DNA from: Aureimonas ureilytica | GTDB taxonomy: Bacteria > Pseudomonadota > Alphaproteobacteria > Rhizobiales > Rhizobiaceae | DNA: 51,316 nt | Direction: 5' to 3' | NCBI RefSeq assembly: GCF_001475935.1 | Contig: NZ_LDQA01000012.1 | Location: forward strand, 1 to 51,316 | Part shown: piece by piece, positions 26,819 through 35,173 of the stretch | How the letters are laid out: each line of letters begins with the position of its first letter | Numbering within the stretch: the stretch's first letter is position 1 | The notes under the pieces: generated by a model | Seen by the model: only the letters and a program-made list of their open reading frames with translations | Databases searched by the model: none | Told to the model about the DNA's origin: nothing | Program-made: the position numbers and the translations under genes

Positions 26819-26929
26819 TCCCAGGCCTGATGGTGTGGTCCTTATGAATGCGTGAAGGGATCGATTGCTGCGGTTGCGTGAGCGAATGGAAGCATGCCAA
26901 CTCCGCTCGATCCATCACGGGAGATACCC

Positions 26930-27265
26930 ATGAATGACGATGTGAAAGCTCGCCTTTACGGACTTGGCAGCGTGGTGGCCGGGATTGCTATGTCATGGCC
27001 CACCATCTTCGACCGTTTGAGGCTCGCTCGGCAAGGCGCACCGGAGGTCAGCGTCTGGTCGATGGCTTCCTTCTTGGTCGGCCCCCTGATCGTTATGGGT
27101 CTCGTAATGATGCTGCTGGGAGCCAGAACGGAACCGCTCATGCGTGACGCCGAGCGGAAGCGTATGAGGCCTTTCGGAAACATCGTGGCGCTCGCCTGTG
27201 TTGTCGCGGGATTCGGGGGAATGCTCGGAACGAGCTATCTACTGCGCTCCTATGGGTATCAATGA
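26930..27265 (+). CDS. Small membrane protein, three predicted helices
   Basis: A 111-residue protein with three hydrophobic segments: LGSVVAGIAMSW near 12-28, WSMASFLVGPLIVMGLVMML near 43-62, and IVALACVVAGFGGMLGTSYLL near 84-104. A basic/acidic loop (RTEPLMRDAERKRMRPFGN) lies between the last two. No family is recognised. GGGAG lies 7 nt before the ATG, which supports this start over one 36 bases upstream. It stands alone between the hypothetical protein and the GFA-family gene, with gaps of 171 and 167 bases. Confidence 0.7.
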   Translation: MNDDVKARLYGLGSVVAGIAMSWPTIFDRLRLARQGAPEVSVWSMASFLVGPLIVMGLVMMLLGARTEPLMRDAERKRMRPFGNIVALACVVAGFGGMLGTSYLLRSYGYQ

Positions 27266-27432
27266 CACGGCCCTGTCCCTAAGGCGCGGCTGGGTGGCGT
27301 CGGGACTGTCGGCTTTGGAGTGCAGAGGCAGGCATCGACCCATTTGGCATCCGGTGATGTAGTCGATTTGAGCGCGTCCGAGTCGCTAGTTCGGATTGAC
27401 GCTCCGCGTCATGATCCGAGAAGGTTGGAGTG

Positions 27433-27864
27433 ATGGAACCCGAAGTGGGAGATCGACAAGGCGGCTGTCACTGTGGCGCGGTCCGCTTCCGCGTCAAACT
27501 GACAGACGGTCTGCGAACTGCACGGCGATGCACGTGTTCCTATTGCAGGATGCGCGGGGCGGTCGCGGTTTCCGCGAACCTGCACGATATCGAGATCACG
27601 CGAGGCACGGACGCCCTGACTCTCTACCAGTTCGGGACCAAGACCGCGAAGCACTACTTCTGCTCCGTTTGTGGGATTTATACCCACCATCAGCGTCGCT
27701 CGAAGCCAAACCAATACGGAATCAATGTCGCCTGTCTGGACGGCGTGAGCCCGTTCGACTTCGATGAGGTGCCCGTCAACGACGGCATACGGCATCCCAC
27801 CGATGCATCGTCGGCGGGACCACGCATCGACGGGGTTCTGCGGTACGAACGCAATCCAGTCTAA
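27433..27864 (+). CDS. GFA/CENP-V-family zinc protein
   Basis: A 143-residue protein of the glutathione-dependent formaldehyde-activating (GFA) family. Zinc ligands are plain: GGCHCGAVRF (CxC), CTCSYCRMRG (CxxC), and FCSVCGIYTHHQRR (CxxC), matching the family pattern that binds two zincs; QYGINVACLDG follows. Some members were linked to S-hydroxymethylglutathione formation, but most have no proven reaction, so I name the family only. ATG 27433 is preceded by AAGG at 8 nt; a GTG one codon earlier is possible. No formaldehyde genes lie nearby. Confidence 0.9.
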   Translation: MEPEVGDRQGGCHCGAVRFRVKLTDGLRTARRCTCSYCRMRGAVAVSANLHDIEITRGTDALTLYQFGTKTAKHYFCSVCGIYTHHQRRSKPNQYGINVACLDGVSPFDFDEVPVNDGIRHPTDASSAGPRIDGVLRYERNPV

Positions 27865-27938
27865 CATGGCGGCCCGAGGCCAGCGGTTCTGGTGACAGGC
27901 AGCTTTCGGCGGAGACGTAGGTAAGCGAGGAACCGCAA

Positions 27939-27958
27939 GGACGGGTCGATAGCGGTTG
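27939..27958 (+). repeat. Dispersed 20-bp repeat, copy B
   Basis: GGACGGGTCGATAGCGGTTG; it matches copy A (25646-25665) at 19 of 20 positions. CAGCTTTCGGCGG lies 40 bases upstream, related to elements at 20840 and 22580. Confidence 0.55.
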
Positions 27959-28060
27959 GATCGCTTCTAGGCGACCGCTTCGCCCGCGTCGATGGGCGGT
28001 CGGACTGGTGCCCGACCGTTCGGATCCTAGCGACATGCGATGGCGGACGCCTGTCAGCGC

Positions 28061-28405
28061 CTTTTCGCGGCGACATCCGATACGAGAAACCCAAACGATC
28101 GCGGCGCCAACCGCTGTCAGCCACGACCCGGCATAAGCGGGTGAGATGGCTTCGATCGCGAAAGTCAGGACCGGCAACGCTGCCGTGGTCACCATGACGG
28201 TGTAGGGATCGCAGCGTCCGATCCCGATCTGCAGCAGCAGGCGGAGCGGTGCCAGGACGCCAATAACGGACACGGCCAGCCGTGTCGCGGCAAGCCCGCT
28301 CGTCCACGCGAGCGACACATTACCACCCTGATCGCGAGGACCGGAGACCACCCTGATCGCGAGGACCGGAGAGACCGGCAGGATCAGGGAGAAGCGGTGC
28401 GCCAT
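28061..28405 (-). pseudogene. Remnant of a small multi-helix (DMT/EamA-like) transporter
   Basis: The frame from ATG 28405 encodes hydrophobic stretches resembling the C-terminal helices of drug/metabolite transporters: LAVSVIGVLAPLRLLLQIGIG, then DPYTVMVTTAALPVLTFAIEAISPAY and SWLTAVGAAIVWVS. Beyond about 28061 the frame becomes Arg/Ser-rich and reads into the opposite-strand GFA-family gene. The first 20 codons include a 25-bp tandem duplication, which shifts the frame. The N-terminal two thirds of a normal transporter are missing. The family call is by pattern only; the piece could instead be a short membrane protein of another kind. Confidence 0.35.
28323..28372 (+). repeat. Perfect 25-bp tandem duplication
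   Basis: Two identical adjacent 25-base units, 28323-28347 and 28348-28372, each beginning CCACCCTGATCGCGAGG. Because 25 is not a multiple of 3, the duplication would frameshift any gene across it. The lack of divergence suggests a recent event. Confidence 0.9.
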
Positions 28406-28668
28406 CACCCTTCCGAATCGCCAGCCTCGATTGAAGCCGCTCGTGATGCCGGAGTGATGGAAACAGCGCCGTCGCAGCGTTCAAGAGAAGAATCGGACCT
28501 CAAGCTGGCTCTTCAGCGCCCTTGCGCGATAGAGCTAGACAGAAGACCGCTGTCATCGCGAAGTTCAGGAATACGAAGAGCTTGGATGGGGCGGCTTAAT
28601 CGGTCCCACTGATGGGTCCGGTCGGAAAGTTAGTTAGGGGTTGGTTGGTCCTGCCCCGGCCGCTCCCG

Positions 28669-29061
28669 TCAGTCTGCGTTCGGCTGGATCAGGTCCCAGC
28701 GATTGCCGAACGGGTCGCGAAACACGGCGACCGTACCATAGGACTCGCGGCGCGGCGCTTCCTCGAAGGGGACGCCGCGCGACAGCATCGCGGCGTGATC
28801 CCGCGCGAAATCGTCCGTTTCCAGAAACAGGAAGACGCGCCCGCCCGTCTGATCGCCGATCCGGGCGGCTTGGCGCGCGTCGGCGGCTTTCGCCAGCAGC
28901 AGGCCGCCCGCCGAGCCCTTGGGACGTACCACGACCCAGCGCTTGTCAGGCGAAAGGGCTCGGTCTTCCACGAGGTCGAAGCCGAGAACCCCGACATAGA
29001 AGTCAATCGCACTCTCGTAATCGGGCACCAGAAGCGCCGTCAGGGCGAGGGACTGGCGCAA
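28669..29061 (-). CDS. VOC-family (glyoxalase/bleomycin resistance-like) protein
   Basis: A 130-residue protein of the vicinal oxygen chelate fold. It has the paired beta-alpha-beta-beta-beta units: LTALLVPDYESAIDFYVGVLGFDLVED, then GRVFLFLETDDFARDHAAML and the C-terminal VAVFRDPFGNRWDLIQP. The conserved DPFGN.W.L end is typical and the acidic metal-site residue positions are present. The reaction is unknown. The only plausible start is TTG (29059-29061), 6 bases after the panB stop on the same strand. It is the third gene of the panC-panB-VOC run, but no role in pantothenate synthesis is implied. Confidence 0.85.
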   Translation of the reverse strand: MRQSLALTALLVPDYESAIDFYVGVLGFDLVEDRALSPDKRWVVVRPKGSAGGLLLAKAADARQAARIGDQTGGRVFLFLETDDFARDHAAMLSRGVPFEEAPRRESYGTVAVFRDPFGNRWDLIQPNAD

Positions 29062-29067
29062 CCGGGG

Positions 29068-29886
29068 TCAGTCCTTCGGCTGATAGACATGGTCCGGGCC
29101 GGGGAAGCTGCGCTCGCGCACGGCCTCGGCATAGTCGCCGACCGCCTTGTCGATCGCCGCGCCGACCTCGCCGAAGCGGCGCACGAAGCGGGGTACGCGC
29201 GGGTTGAAGCCCAGCATGTCTTCCAGAACGAGGATCTGCCCGTCGCAGCGCGCCGAGGCGCCGATGCCGATGGTCGGCACCGACAGAGCGGCCGTGATGC
29301 GCTCGGCCAGCGGCTCCACCACGCCTTCCACGACCACGGCGAAGGCGCCGGCCTCCGCCACCGCGCGCGCGTCCGCCTCGATCCGCTCCCATTCGGCGCG
29401 CTCGCGCCCCTGCGTGCGGAAGCCGCCGAGCACCATGACCGATTGCGGCGTCAGCCCGATATGAGCCATCACGGGAATGCCGCGCGCGGCGAGAAAGCCG
29501 ATCGTCTCGGCCATGCCCGCGCCGCCTTCAAGCTTCACGGCCGAGCAGCCGGTTTCCGACAGAACACGCGCGGCGCTGCGAAAGGCCGCCTGCGGGCTTT
29601 CCTCGTAGGTTCCGAAGGGCAGGTCCACCACGACCAAGGCTCGGGCCGAGCCGCGCATGACGCTTTGCCCGTGCAGGATCATCATGTCGAGCGTCGCGCC
29701 CAGCGTCGTGTCCATGCCGTGCTCGACCATGGCGAGGCTGTCGCCGACGAGAAGAATGTCGGCATGGGCATCCACCAGCCGCGCCGTCAGCGCGCTATAG
29801 GCCGTCAGCGCGACCAGCGGCGTGCCGCCCTTGCGCGCGCGGATATCGGGCACGCTGAGACGCTTGGTCTCGCTGCGCGCGCTCAT
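29068..29886 (-). CDS. panB: 3-methyl-2-oxobutanoate hydroxymethyltransferase
   Basis: A 272-residue enzyme that transfers a hydroxymethyl group from methylene-tetrahydrofolate to ketoisovalerate, the first step of pantothenate synthesis. Typical motifs: [51 protein letters not shown] (metal-binding Asp), [37 protein letters not shown] with the catalytic Glu, and [21 protein letters not shown]. The ATG at 29886 overlaps the panC stop by 4 bases (ATGA); open frame beyond it is panC in another frame. Length is normal. The DecaMer architecture of the family cannot be judged from sequence. Confidence 0.96.
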   Translation of the reverse strand: MSARSETKRLSVPDIRARKGGTPLVALTAYSALTARLVDAHADILLVGDSLAMVEHGMDTTLGATLDMMILHGQSVMRGSARALVVVDLPFGTYEESPQAAFRSAARVLSETGCSAVKLEGGAGMAETIGFLAARGIPVMAHIGLTPQSVMVLGGFRTQGRERAEWERIEADARAVAEAGAFAVVVEGVVEPLAERITAALSVPTIGIGASARCDGQILVLEDMLGFNPRVPRFVRRFGEVGAAIDKAVGDYAEAVRERSFPGPDHVYQPKD

Positions 29887-30752
29887 GCGCCGGCTCCCGC
29901 GCCGGGGAGGGGCAGAACGCGCTGGTCGATCAGCAGCACCTGGCCGAAATGGGCCGTCACGAGAAGCACGGCGGGCCGGTCGGACAGGCGCTCCAGCGGC
30001 TCCAGCGTTTGCGCGTCGCACAGGTCGAGCGACTGGAGCCGGGCGCGGGGCTCGGCCTCAATCAGGGCGCGCGCTCCGGCCAGAAGCTGTGCGCCGTCGT
30101 GCTCGCCCGAGCGGGCCGCGCGTTCGGCTGCGTCGAGAGCGCGGGATATCACCACGGCCGCCGCGCGGTCCTCGGGCGTCAGCCGGGCGTTGCGCGAGGA
30201 AGCGGCGAGCCCGTCGGCCTCGCGCACGGTCGCAACGCCGATGATCTCAGTGCGGACGGACAGATCGCGCGCCATGCGGCGGATCACGGCGAGCTGCTGG
30301 AAGTCCTTCTCGCCGAAATAGGCGCGGTGCGGCTCTGCGATGTTGAAGAGCTTGGTGACCACGGTCGCGACGCCCCGGAAATGACCGGGCCGGTGCCGGC
30401 CGATCAGGACGTCCGACAGGCCCTCGACCTCGACATGGGTCCGGATCGGCTCGGGATAGATCTCCGCCACATCGGGAGCGAAAACGACGTCCACCCCATG
30501 CGCCCGGCAGAGGTCGAGATCGCGCGGCAGGTCGCGGGGATAGGTGGCCAAGTCCTCGTTCGGGCCGAACTGCGTCGGGTTCACGAAGATCGTCAGCACC
30601 ACGATATCGTTTTCGCGCTTGGCCCGCTCGGCCAGGGCCATGTGGCCCTGATGCAGATAGCCCATGGTCGGAACGAGACCGACCGAGCGGCCGGCCGCGC
30701 GCTCGGTGTCGAGACGTTCGCGAAGCGCTGATATCGTGGATGTGAGCTGCAA
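29883..30752 (-). CDS. panC: Pantothenate synthetase
   Basis: A 289-residue ATP-dependent ligase joining pantoate and beta-alanine. Motifs: [16 protein letters not shown] (HxGH nucleotide site), [64 protein letters not shown] (KMSKS-like loop). The frame has a TTG start (30750-30752) with GAGAGG about 7 nt upstream and no ATG or GTG further upstream in frame. It overlaps panB by 4 bases, so panC-panB are coupled. Together with coaBC in this window it covers part of the route to coenzyme A; panD and ilv genes are not here. Confidence 0.96.
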   Translation of the reverse strand: MQLTSTISALRERLDTERAAGRSVGLVPTMGYLHQGHMALAERAKRENDIVVLTIFVNPTQFGPNEDLATYPRDLPRDLDLCRAHGVDVVFAPDVAEIYPEPIRTHVEVEGLSDVLIGRHRPGHFRGVATVVTKLFNIAEPHRAYFGEKDFQQLAVIRRMARDLSVRTEIIGVATVREADGLAASSRNARLTPEDRAAAVVISRALDAAERAARSGEHDGAQLLAGARALIEAEPRARLQSLDLCDAQTLEPLERLSDRPAVLLVTAHFGQVLLIDQRVLPLPGAGAGA

Positions 30753-30851
30753 GGGGGTGCCTCTCGTTGCGCCATGCCCGCTTGGCGCGGGCGCCCCCTC
30801 GTATCAAGTCGCCGGCCCGCAGGTACAGACCCAATCTCCACGAACCGACTC

Positions 30852-32159
30852 TTAGCCCCGCAGCGCCTCGGCCGGGGACTGGCGATAGGCCAAGCTGGCG
30901 GGAACGAACGTCACGAGCGCGACCGCGCCCAGAAGGAGGACAAGCGTCGTGAGATCGCCGGCGCGCAGTTCCACGGGAAGCGCGATGCCGCTGGCCCCGC
31001 CCGCGACCTGCGCGAGGACGCTGGCGGCCGCAAAGCCGAAGCCGAAGCCGAGAACGACGCCCGCGCCGACCATCGCGAAAATCTCGGCCCAGACGATGGC
31101 GAAGATCGACAGGCGCGGCGCCCCGAAGGCCCGGAGCGCGCCGATCTGCCGGCGTCGTTGCAGAACATGGACGATCACGACGAAGAGAATCGCCGCGCCG
31201 ACCAGCGCCTGCGCGCCATAGGCGATGGCGGCCAGAACCGTGCGCGCGTCGCCGAGCGTCCCGTAAAGGCGCGTCAGAACTTCGGCCGGGAAGACCGCGA
31301 GCGTTCCGTCGTGCCGGTAGTTCTGGCGCAGCTTGTAGGCATCCGCGATGGTGCGCGGCTTCACCACGATGGCCGGAACGCCGGGCGCGTCCGGCCGGTC
31401 GAGCGCGGCGGGGTCGATGGGGCGACCCAGATCGACGCTGCGGCGGGCTTCCTCTGCCTGCTGATCGTAGTCCGCTGCCAGCACCGCGATGCCGACGCCG
31501 CCGCGCGCGGCCTCCTCGCCATGGGCGGTTTCGTCCGCTCCATGGTCCTTGCTTCCCGGTTCATGGCCATGCGCCAGCCAGACGGCCTCGATCGGCACGA
31601 GAATGGCCTTGTCCCAGGCGGTGCCGGTCGGCTTCATGCGCCCGACCACCTCGTAGGAAATGGCGCCATGGACATGGCCGCCTTCCGACAGGCGGCCATG
31701 CAGCGGCTTGAAGCGCGAGCCGATGGGGCGCGCGACGGCGGAGCCCACCACGGCGTCCTGCAATTTCTGGAAAGCCCGCCCTTCTGCCAGGCCACCGAGG
31801 CCGCCGACGACATCGCCGGTGGTGCCGACCACGGGATCGTCGCCGACGAAATCGCCGAATCCGACCGGCGCGGCATAGGCGACGCGCGGGTCGGCCCGCA
31901 GGGCTGCCAGCGTACGACCGGGCAGAAGGGGGAGGGGCGCGGGCTGGAGAAACACGGACGAGAGCACGAGCTGCGTTTCGCTGCCCGGTGCGCCGATCAC
32001 CAGATCGAAGGCCGAGGCGGCGCGCGCGCTCCCGAGCCGGATGGCGCGCTCGCCGAGCGTGACGCAGGTGCCGAGCGCGCTGGCGAGCGCGATCAGAAGA
32101 ACGACGGCGAGAACGCCCGCCCAGTGCCGCCGGAGATCGGCCCAGATGAAACCGAACAT
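30852..32159 (-). CDS. FtsX-type ABC permease with His/Asp/Glu-rich periplasmic loop
   Basis: A 435-residue MacB/FtsX-family permease. One N-terminal helix (WAGVLAVVLLIALASALGTCV) is followed by a periplasmic domain of about 230 residues, then three helices: VLAAIAYGAQALVGAAILFVVIVHVL, IFAIVWAEIFAMVGAGVVLGFGFG and [23 protein letters not shown]. The QRRRQIGALRAFGAPRLSI coupling segment lies between helices. Residues about 197-216 are unusual: five acidic residues and four histidines within 20 residues (HGHE, KDHGADE, HGEE), with an HVH at 162-164. Such loops are known in permeases of zinc-responsive clusters, so metal binding is a reasonable inference. The start lies 4 bases after the ATPase stop. 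It ends the phoA-DUF3299-ATPase-permease block. Confidence 0.88.
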   Translation of the reverse strand: MFGFIWADLRRHWAGVLAVVLLIALASALGTCVTLGERAIRLGSARAASAFDLVIGAPGSETQLVLSSVFLQPAPLPLLPGRTLAALRADPRVAYAAPVGFGDFVGDDPVVGTTGDVVGGLGGLAEGRAFQKLQDAVVGSAVARPIGSRFKPLHGRLSEGGHVHGAISYEVVGRMKPTGTAWDKAILVPIEAVWLAHGHEPGSKDHGADETAHGEEAARGGVGIAVLAADYDQQAEEARRSVDLGRPIDPAALDRPDAPGVPAIVVKPRTIADAYKLRQNYRHDGTLAVFPAEVLTRLYGTLGDARTVLAAIAYGAQALVGAAILFVVIVHVLQRRRQIGALRAFGAPRLSIFAIVWAEIFAMVGAGVVLGFGFGFAAASVLAQVAGGASGIALPVELRAGDLTTLVLLLGAVALVTFVPASLAYRQSPAEALRG

Positions 32160-32163
32160 GGGA

Positions 32164-32844
32164 TCAGTGCTCCGGCGCGAGTTGGCCATTGGCGAGCCGC
32201 AGGACGCGGCTCATGCGCGCCACGAGATGCGGGTCGTGCGTGGCGACGATCAGGGTGAAGCCGGTCTCGGCGCTGAGTTCGAGGAGAAGGTCGCCCACCG
32301 CCGCGCCGGATTCCGCGTCGAGGCTGGCGGTCGGCTCGTCGGCGATCAGGATGCCGGGCCGGCCGGCGAGCGCGCGGGCGATGGCGACGCGCTGCATCTG
32401 CCCGCGCGACAGCGTCTCGACCCGCTGCGCGGGGCGGCTGATACCGAAGCGGCCGAGCAGCCGCTCGCCTTCGGCTCTCGCCTCCGCCAGCGGCAGGGCG
32501 CGCGACAGACGATGGGGCAGGAGCACGTTGTCCATGGCCGAGAGACCGGGAAACAGATGGAAATCCTGCATCACGAGCCCGATCGAGGCCGCGCGCCAGC
32601 GGTCGCGTTTGGCCTCACCCAGCTTAGCGAGATCCGTCTCGCCCCAGCGCACCAGGCCCTGGCGCACCCGCTCCAGTCCGCTGACGGCGTTGATGAAGGT
32701 CGTCTTGCCCGAGCCCGACGCGCCTGTCAGCGCCACGCGCGCGCCGGCTGCCAGGTCGAGGACGGGAATGGCGAGCGCCGGCGCGTCGAGGCCGGGAAAG
32801 CGAATGTCGAGATCGCGAATGGAAAGCGCCGGCATGTCCGTCAC
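32164..32844 (-). CDS. ABC transporter ATP-binding protein with LSRGQ signature
   Basis: A 226-residue MacB/LolD-type ATPase. Walker A is GASGSGKTT, the Q-loop IGLVMQDFHLFPGL, Walker B PGILIADEPTASLD and the switch histidine VATHDPH. The signature reads LSRGQMQRVAIARAL, with Arg in place of the first Gly of LSGGQ; this variant is found in some close relatives of the LolD group and need not abolish activity. The GTG start at 32844 overlaps the upstream gene stop by GTGA; an ATG nine bases inside is the alternative. It is the energy subunit for the His-rich-loop permease that starts 4 bases after its stop. Confidence 0.88.
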   Translation of the reverse strand: MTDMPALSIRDLDIRFPGLDAPALAIPVLDLAAGARVALTGASGSGKTTFINAVSGLERVRQGLVRWGETDLAKLGEAKRDRWRAASIGLVMQDFHLFPGLSAMDNVLLPHRLSRALPLAEARAEGERLLGRFGISRPAQRVETLSRGQMQRVAIARALAGRPGILIADEPTASLDAESGAAVGDLLLELSAETGFTLIVATHDPHLVARMSRVLRLANGQLAPEH

Positions 32845-33305
32845 ACCGTCCGGAACCGGGCGTCGACGATGCGCACGAGGCTGACGAAGCCGGTTTCGGG
32901 GTCGGTCCAGGAGCCGATCTCGAAGCGGCCGGAGACGTCGATCACCTTGTTGGCCTGTTCGAAGGTCTGCGCTTCCTTCAGATAGACCACGACGATATTG
33001 GCCGGCCAGTCCGCGTCGGATGAGCAGAAGGGGCAGAGCGACATCGGAATTTCGGTGAGCACGAAGAACTTCGCCTCGGCCTTCAAGGGCGGGGCCATGA
33101 AGCCCTGCATCTCGACGCTCCGGCCGGTGAGCGCCTTGGCCTTGTCGGAAAAGGACAGGCCGAGCACGCTGATCTTGCCGTAGAGATCGTCGAAGCCGAT
33201 CCGCTCGATCGCGGCCAGGGCTCTGCGCGGCGCGAGCGCGAGCGTGGCAAGGGCGGCGAGACCCGAGCCGATCAGGCGCCGGCGGGTCGGGGCGAAACTG
33301 GCCAT
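32841..33305 (-). CDS. Tat-exported DUF3299-like periplasmic protein
   Basis: A 154-residue protein. The N-terminus (TRRRLIGSGLAALATLALAPRRALA) is a twin-arginine signal peptide, so the protein is exported folded, often because it carries a cofactor or metal. The mature part has FDDLYGKISVLGLSF, VEMQGFMAPPLKAEAKFFVLTEIPMSLCPFCSSDADWP, then VVVYLKEAQTF. The order GYxxP...FFVLT...C...VxVxL resembles DUF3299 proteins that accompany zinc-responsive ABC clusters. Cysteines at about 91 and 94 form a CxxC that could bind metal or heme or be redox active. GGAGGAGG lies 7 nt before ATG 33305. It overlaps the ATPase by 4 bases and follows phoA by 78 bases. Confidence 0.8.
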   Translation of the reverse strand: MASFAPTRRRLIGSGLAALATLALAPRRALAAIERIGFDDLYGKISVLGLSFSDKAKALTGRSVEMQGFMAPPLKAEAKFFVLTEIPMSLCPFCSSDADWPANIVVVYLKEAQTFEQANKVIDVSGRFEIGSWTDPETGFVSLVRIVDARFRTV

Positions 33306-33331
33306 GGGCAAGCCTCCTCCAAATGGCGACA

Positions 33332-33358
33332 GGTCCCGGCGCAAGAGGCGCCGGGACC
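33332..33358 (-). promoter_or_regulatory. Strong hairpin between phoA and the DUF3299-like gene
   Basis: GGTCCCGGCGC (33332-33342), loop of 5, GCGCCGGGACC (33348-33358): 11 perfect pairs. There is no uridine tract on the minus strand; TGTCGCC follows instead. It could lower expression of the downstream ABC genes relative to phoA or stabilise the phoA mRNA end. Confidence 0.6.
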
Positions 33359-33383
33359 CGAGATGGCGGTTCAGAACGAGCGA

Positions 33384-35126
33384 TCAGTTCTTCTGCGGGG
33401 CGAGCGCGAAGGCGTCGGCCAGAACGCGGTAGATGTCGCTTTCTTCCATGTAGCCCTTGAACTCGTCGGCGCCTGGGCCGGCGGCCTGAAGCACGACGTC
33501 GTCCACGGCGTGGACGGCCGTGTCGGCCGAACGCGGCAGGTTGCCTTCGCGGAAGACCGCGCCCGGGACGTTCTTATAGGCCTCGTTGGCCACATAGTCC
33601 TTCTTCTCGTTCTGGACGGCGGGCTCGAACGGGCCGTCCATCTTCGGGCGGAAGGTCTCGTAATAGTCGGGGAAGTCGGCGGCGAAGATGGCGAGGCGGC
33701 GCGACACGTCCACCTTGTCGGGATAGCCGTCGCCGTCCTTGTCCTCGTAGTTCGGGAAGCCGGCATCGGCGTAGACGCCGACCTTCTCGCGCATCTCCGT
33801 GCCCGGCTTGTCGTCGTCGATCGTGCCGATGATCGAGATGCCGTGCGTATGGTCGGCGGTGGTGACGATCAGCGTGTCGGGATGGGTCTTCTGGAACTCA
33901 CGCGCGACGCCGACGGCCTTATCGAACTCGATCGTGTCGATCATCGAGCGCTCGAAATCCATCGGATGCGAGGCCTTGTCGATGCAGGAGCCCTCGACCA
34001 TCAGGAAGAAGCCGTCCGGGTTCTTCGAGAGCTTGTCGAGCGCGACTTGCGTCATCTCCACGAGGCCCGGCTGGTTCGGGAACTTCGACACGGTGCCCTT
34101 CTTCAGGAAGCCGCGGTCGAGCATGAAGTCCATGTTGCCGGTGTGGAACAGGCCGAGAAGCTTATCCTGATTGGAGCCCTTGGCCGCCTCCAGCTCACCC
34201 TTGTCGGTCGCCAGCGCGTAGCCTGCGTCCTGGAACATTTGGATGTAGTTCTTGTCGTCCTTGCGCTTGGAGCCCGGGGTGGACTGCGGCAGGAAATAGG
34301 CCGAGCCGCCGCCGAGCAGCACGTCTGGCTTCACCTTGAAGATCATGTCCACGATCTCGGGCTTGTCGGCGCGCTTGCGCGTGTGGGCCACCACGGCGGC
34401 GGGCGTGGCGTCCTCCAGCTCGGAGGTGACGACGATGCCGACCGACTTCTTGGTGGTGCGGCGCAGCGCCTCGGCGATGGTCTCGACCTTCGGATCGTCG
34501 AAGGAATTCTTGGTGCGGTCGGCATAGACGCCGAGCGCGTTGATCGCCGTCTTGTGGCCGGTCATGTAGGCCGACATCGTGTTGGCGCTATCGGTGGCGA
34601 CCGAATTGGTGGACGAGGTGCCGACGAAGGCCATGTGGTCGAGATCGTCCATGGCGAGGCGACCGTTCGCCTTGCCCTCGGTCATGCCCTTGGACATGAT
34701 GCGCGCGCCGGTGCGGTTGGCGACCGTCATGCCGTCGCCCAGCAGGAAGATGATGTTCTTGGCCTTGGCGATGGCGGGCGTGCCGAACACGTCCCAGGTC
34801 ACGCTCTGGGTTTCGTCGCCGGCCTTGGCTTCGACCTTGTAGCTGCCGGGCGCCAGGATGTGGCCGCCCTGGATGCGCACGGCGGAAGCCTCGACGCCGT
34901 CTTCCTTTTCGATGAACTCGACCGGCTGGCCCAGAACCTCGGCGGCGGGCTTGCCGTTGATCGTGACGGTGACGTCACCGGGCTTCACGACGCCCTTGAA
35001 CTCGACCTTCATATCGAAGGGGGAGCCGGCGAGGATGGTCGCGCGGTCGAGCGGCATCACGGTGGCAGCCTGGGCCGCGAGGGGAAGCGCGCTGGACAAG
35101 GCGAGCAGGGCAAGAAGACGACGCAT
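33384..35126 (-). CDS. phoA: Alkaline phosphatase, periplasmic
   Basis: A 580-residue secreted alkaline phosphatase that releases phosphate from organic esters. The signal peptide is MRRLLALLALSSALPLAAQA. An Ig-like N-terminal domain (about 22-118) precedes the catalytic domain. Metal and active-site residues are visible: IIFLLGDGM (Asp near 131), the nucleophile serine near 180 in ATDSANTMSAYMTGHK, MVEGSCIDKASH, and VTTADHTHG with the zinc histidines. This matches the classical PF00245 family with two zinc and one magnesium. AGGAGG lies 7 nt before ATG 35126. A likely Pho box is centred about 57 bases upstream. The protein is longer than E. coli PhoA (471) because of the extra N-terminal domain and an insert containing NYEDKDGDGYPDK, which looks like an EF-hand-type calcium loop. 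Confidence 0.95.
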   Translation of the reverse strand: MRRLLALLALSSALPLAAQAATVMPLDRATILAGSPFDMKVEFKGVVKPGDVTVTINGKPAAEVLGQPVEFIEKEDGVEASAVRIQGGHILAPGSYKVEAKAGDETQSVTWDVFGTPAIAKAKNIIFLLGDGMTVANRTGARIMSKGMTEGKANGRLAMDDLDHMAFVGTSSTNSVATDSANTMSAYMTGHKTAINALGVYADRTKNSFDDPKVETIAEALRRTTKKSVGIVVTSELEDATPAAVVAHTRKRADKPEIVDMIFKVKPDVLLGGGSAYFLPQSTPGSKRKDDKNYIQMFQDAGYALATDKGELEAAKGSNQDKLLGLFHTGNMDFMLDRGFLKKGTVSKFPNQPGLVEMTQVALDKLSKNPDGFFLMVEGSCIDKASHPMDFERSMIDTIEFDKAVGVAREFQKTHPDTLIVTTADHTHGISIIGTIDDDKPGTEMREKVGVYADAGFPNYEDKDGDGYPDKVDVSRRLAIFAADFPDYYETFRPKMDGPFEPAVQNEKKDYVANEAYKNVPGAVFREGNLPRSADTAVHAVDDVVLQAAGPGADEFKGYMEESDIYRVLADAFALAPQKN

Positions 35127-35173
35127 CGAAGGCCTCCTGTGAGGTGGGATCGGATGCGCAATAGGACCTCTGC

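Larger units (their letters stand above)
27865..28668. other. 800-base decayed region with gene remnant and repeats
   Basis: Between the GFA-family gene and the VOC gene there is no intact gene I can support. It contains repeat copy B (27939-27958), a membrane-transporter remnant on the minus strand (28061-28405) and a perfect 25-bp tandem duplication (28323-28372). I see nothing in 28410-28668. Confidence 0.5.

Noticed and set aside
25663-26847. 394-codon plus-strand frame
   Set aside because: It runs antisense through the DUF1330 domain and overlaps the 26288 gene in another frame; product is Arg/Ser/Pro-rich without structure.
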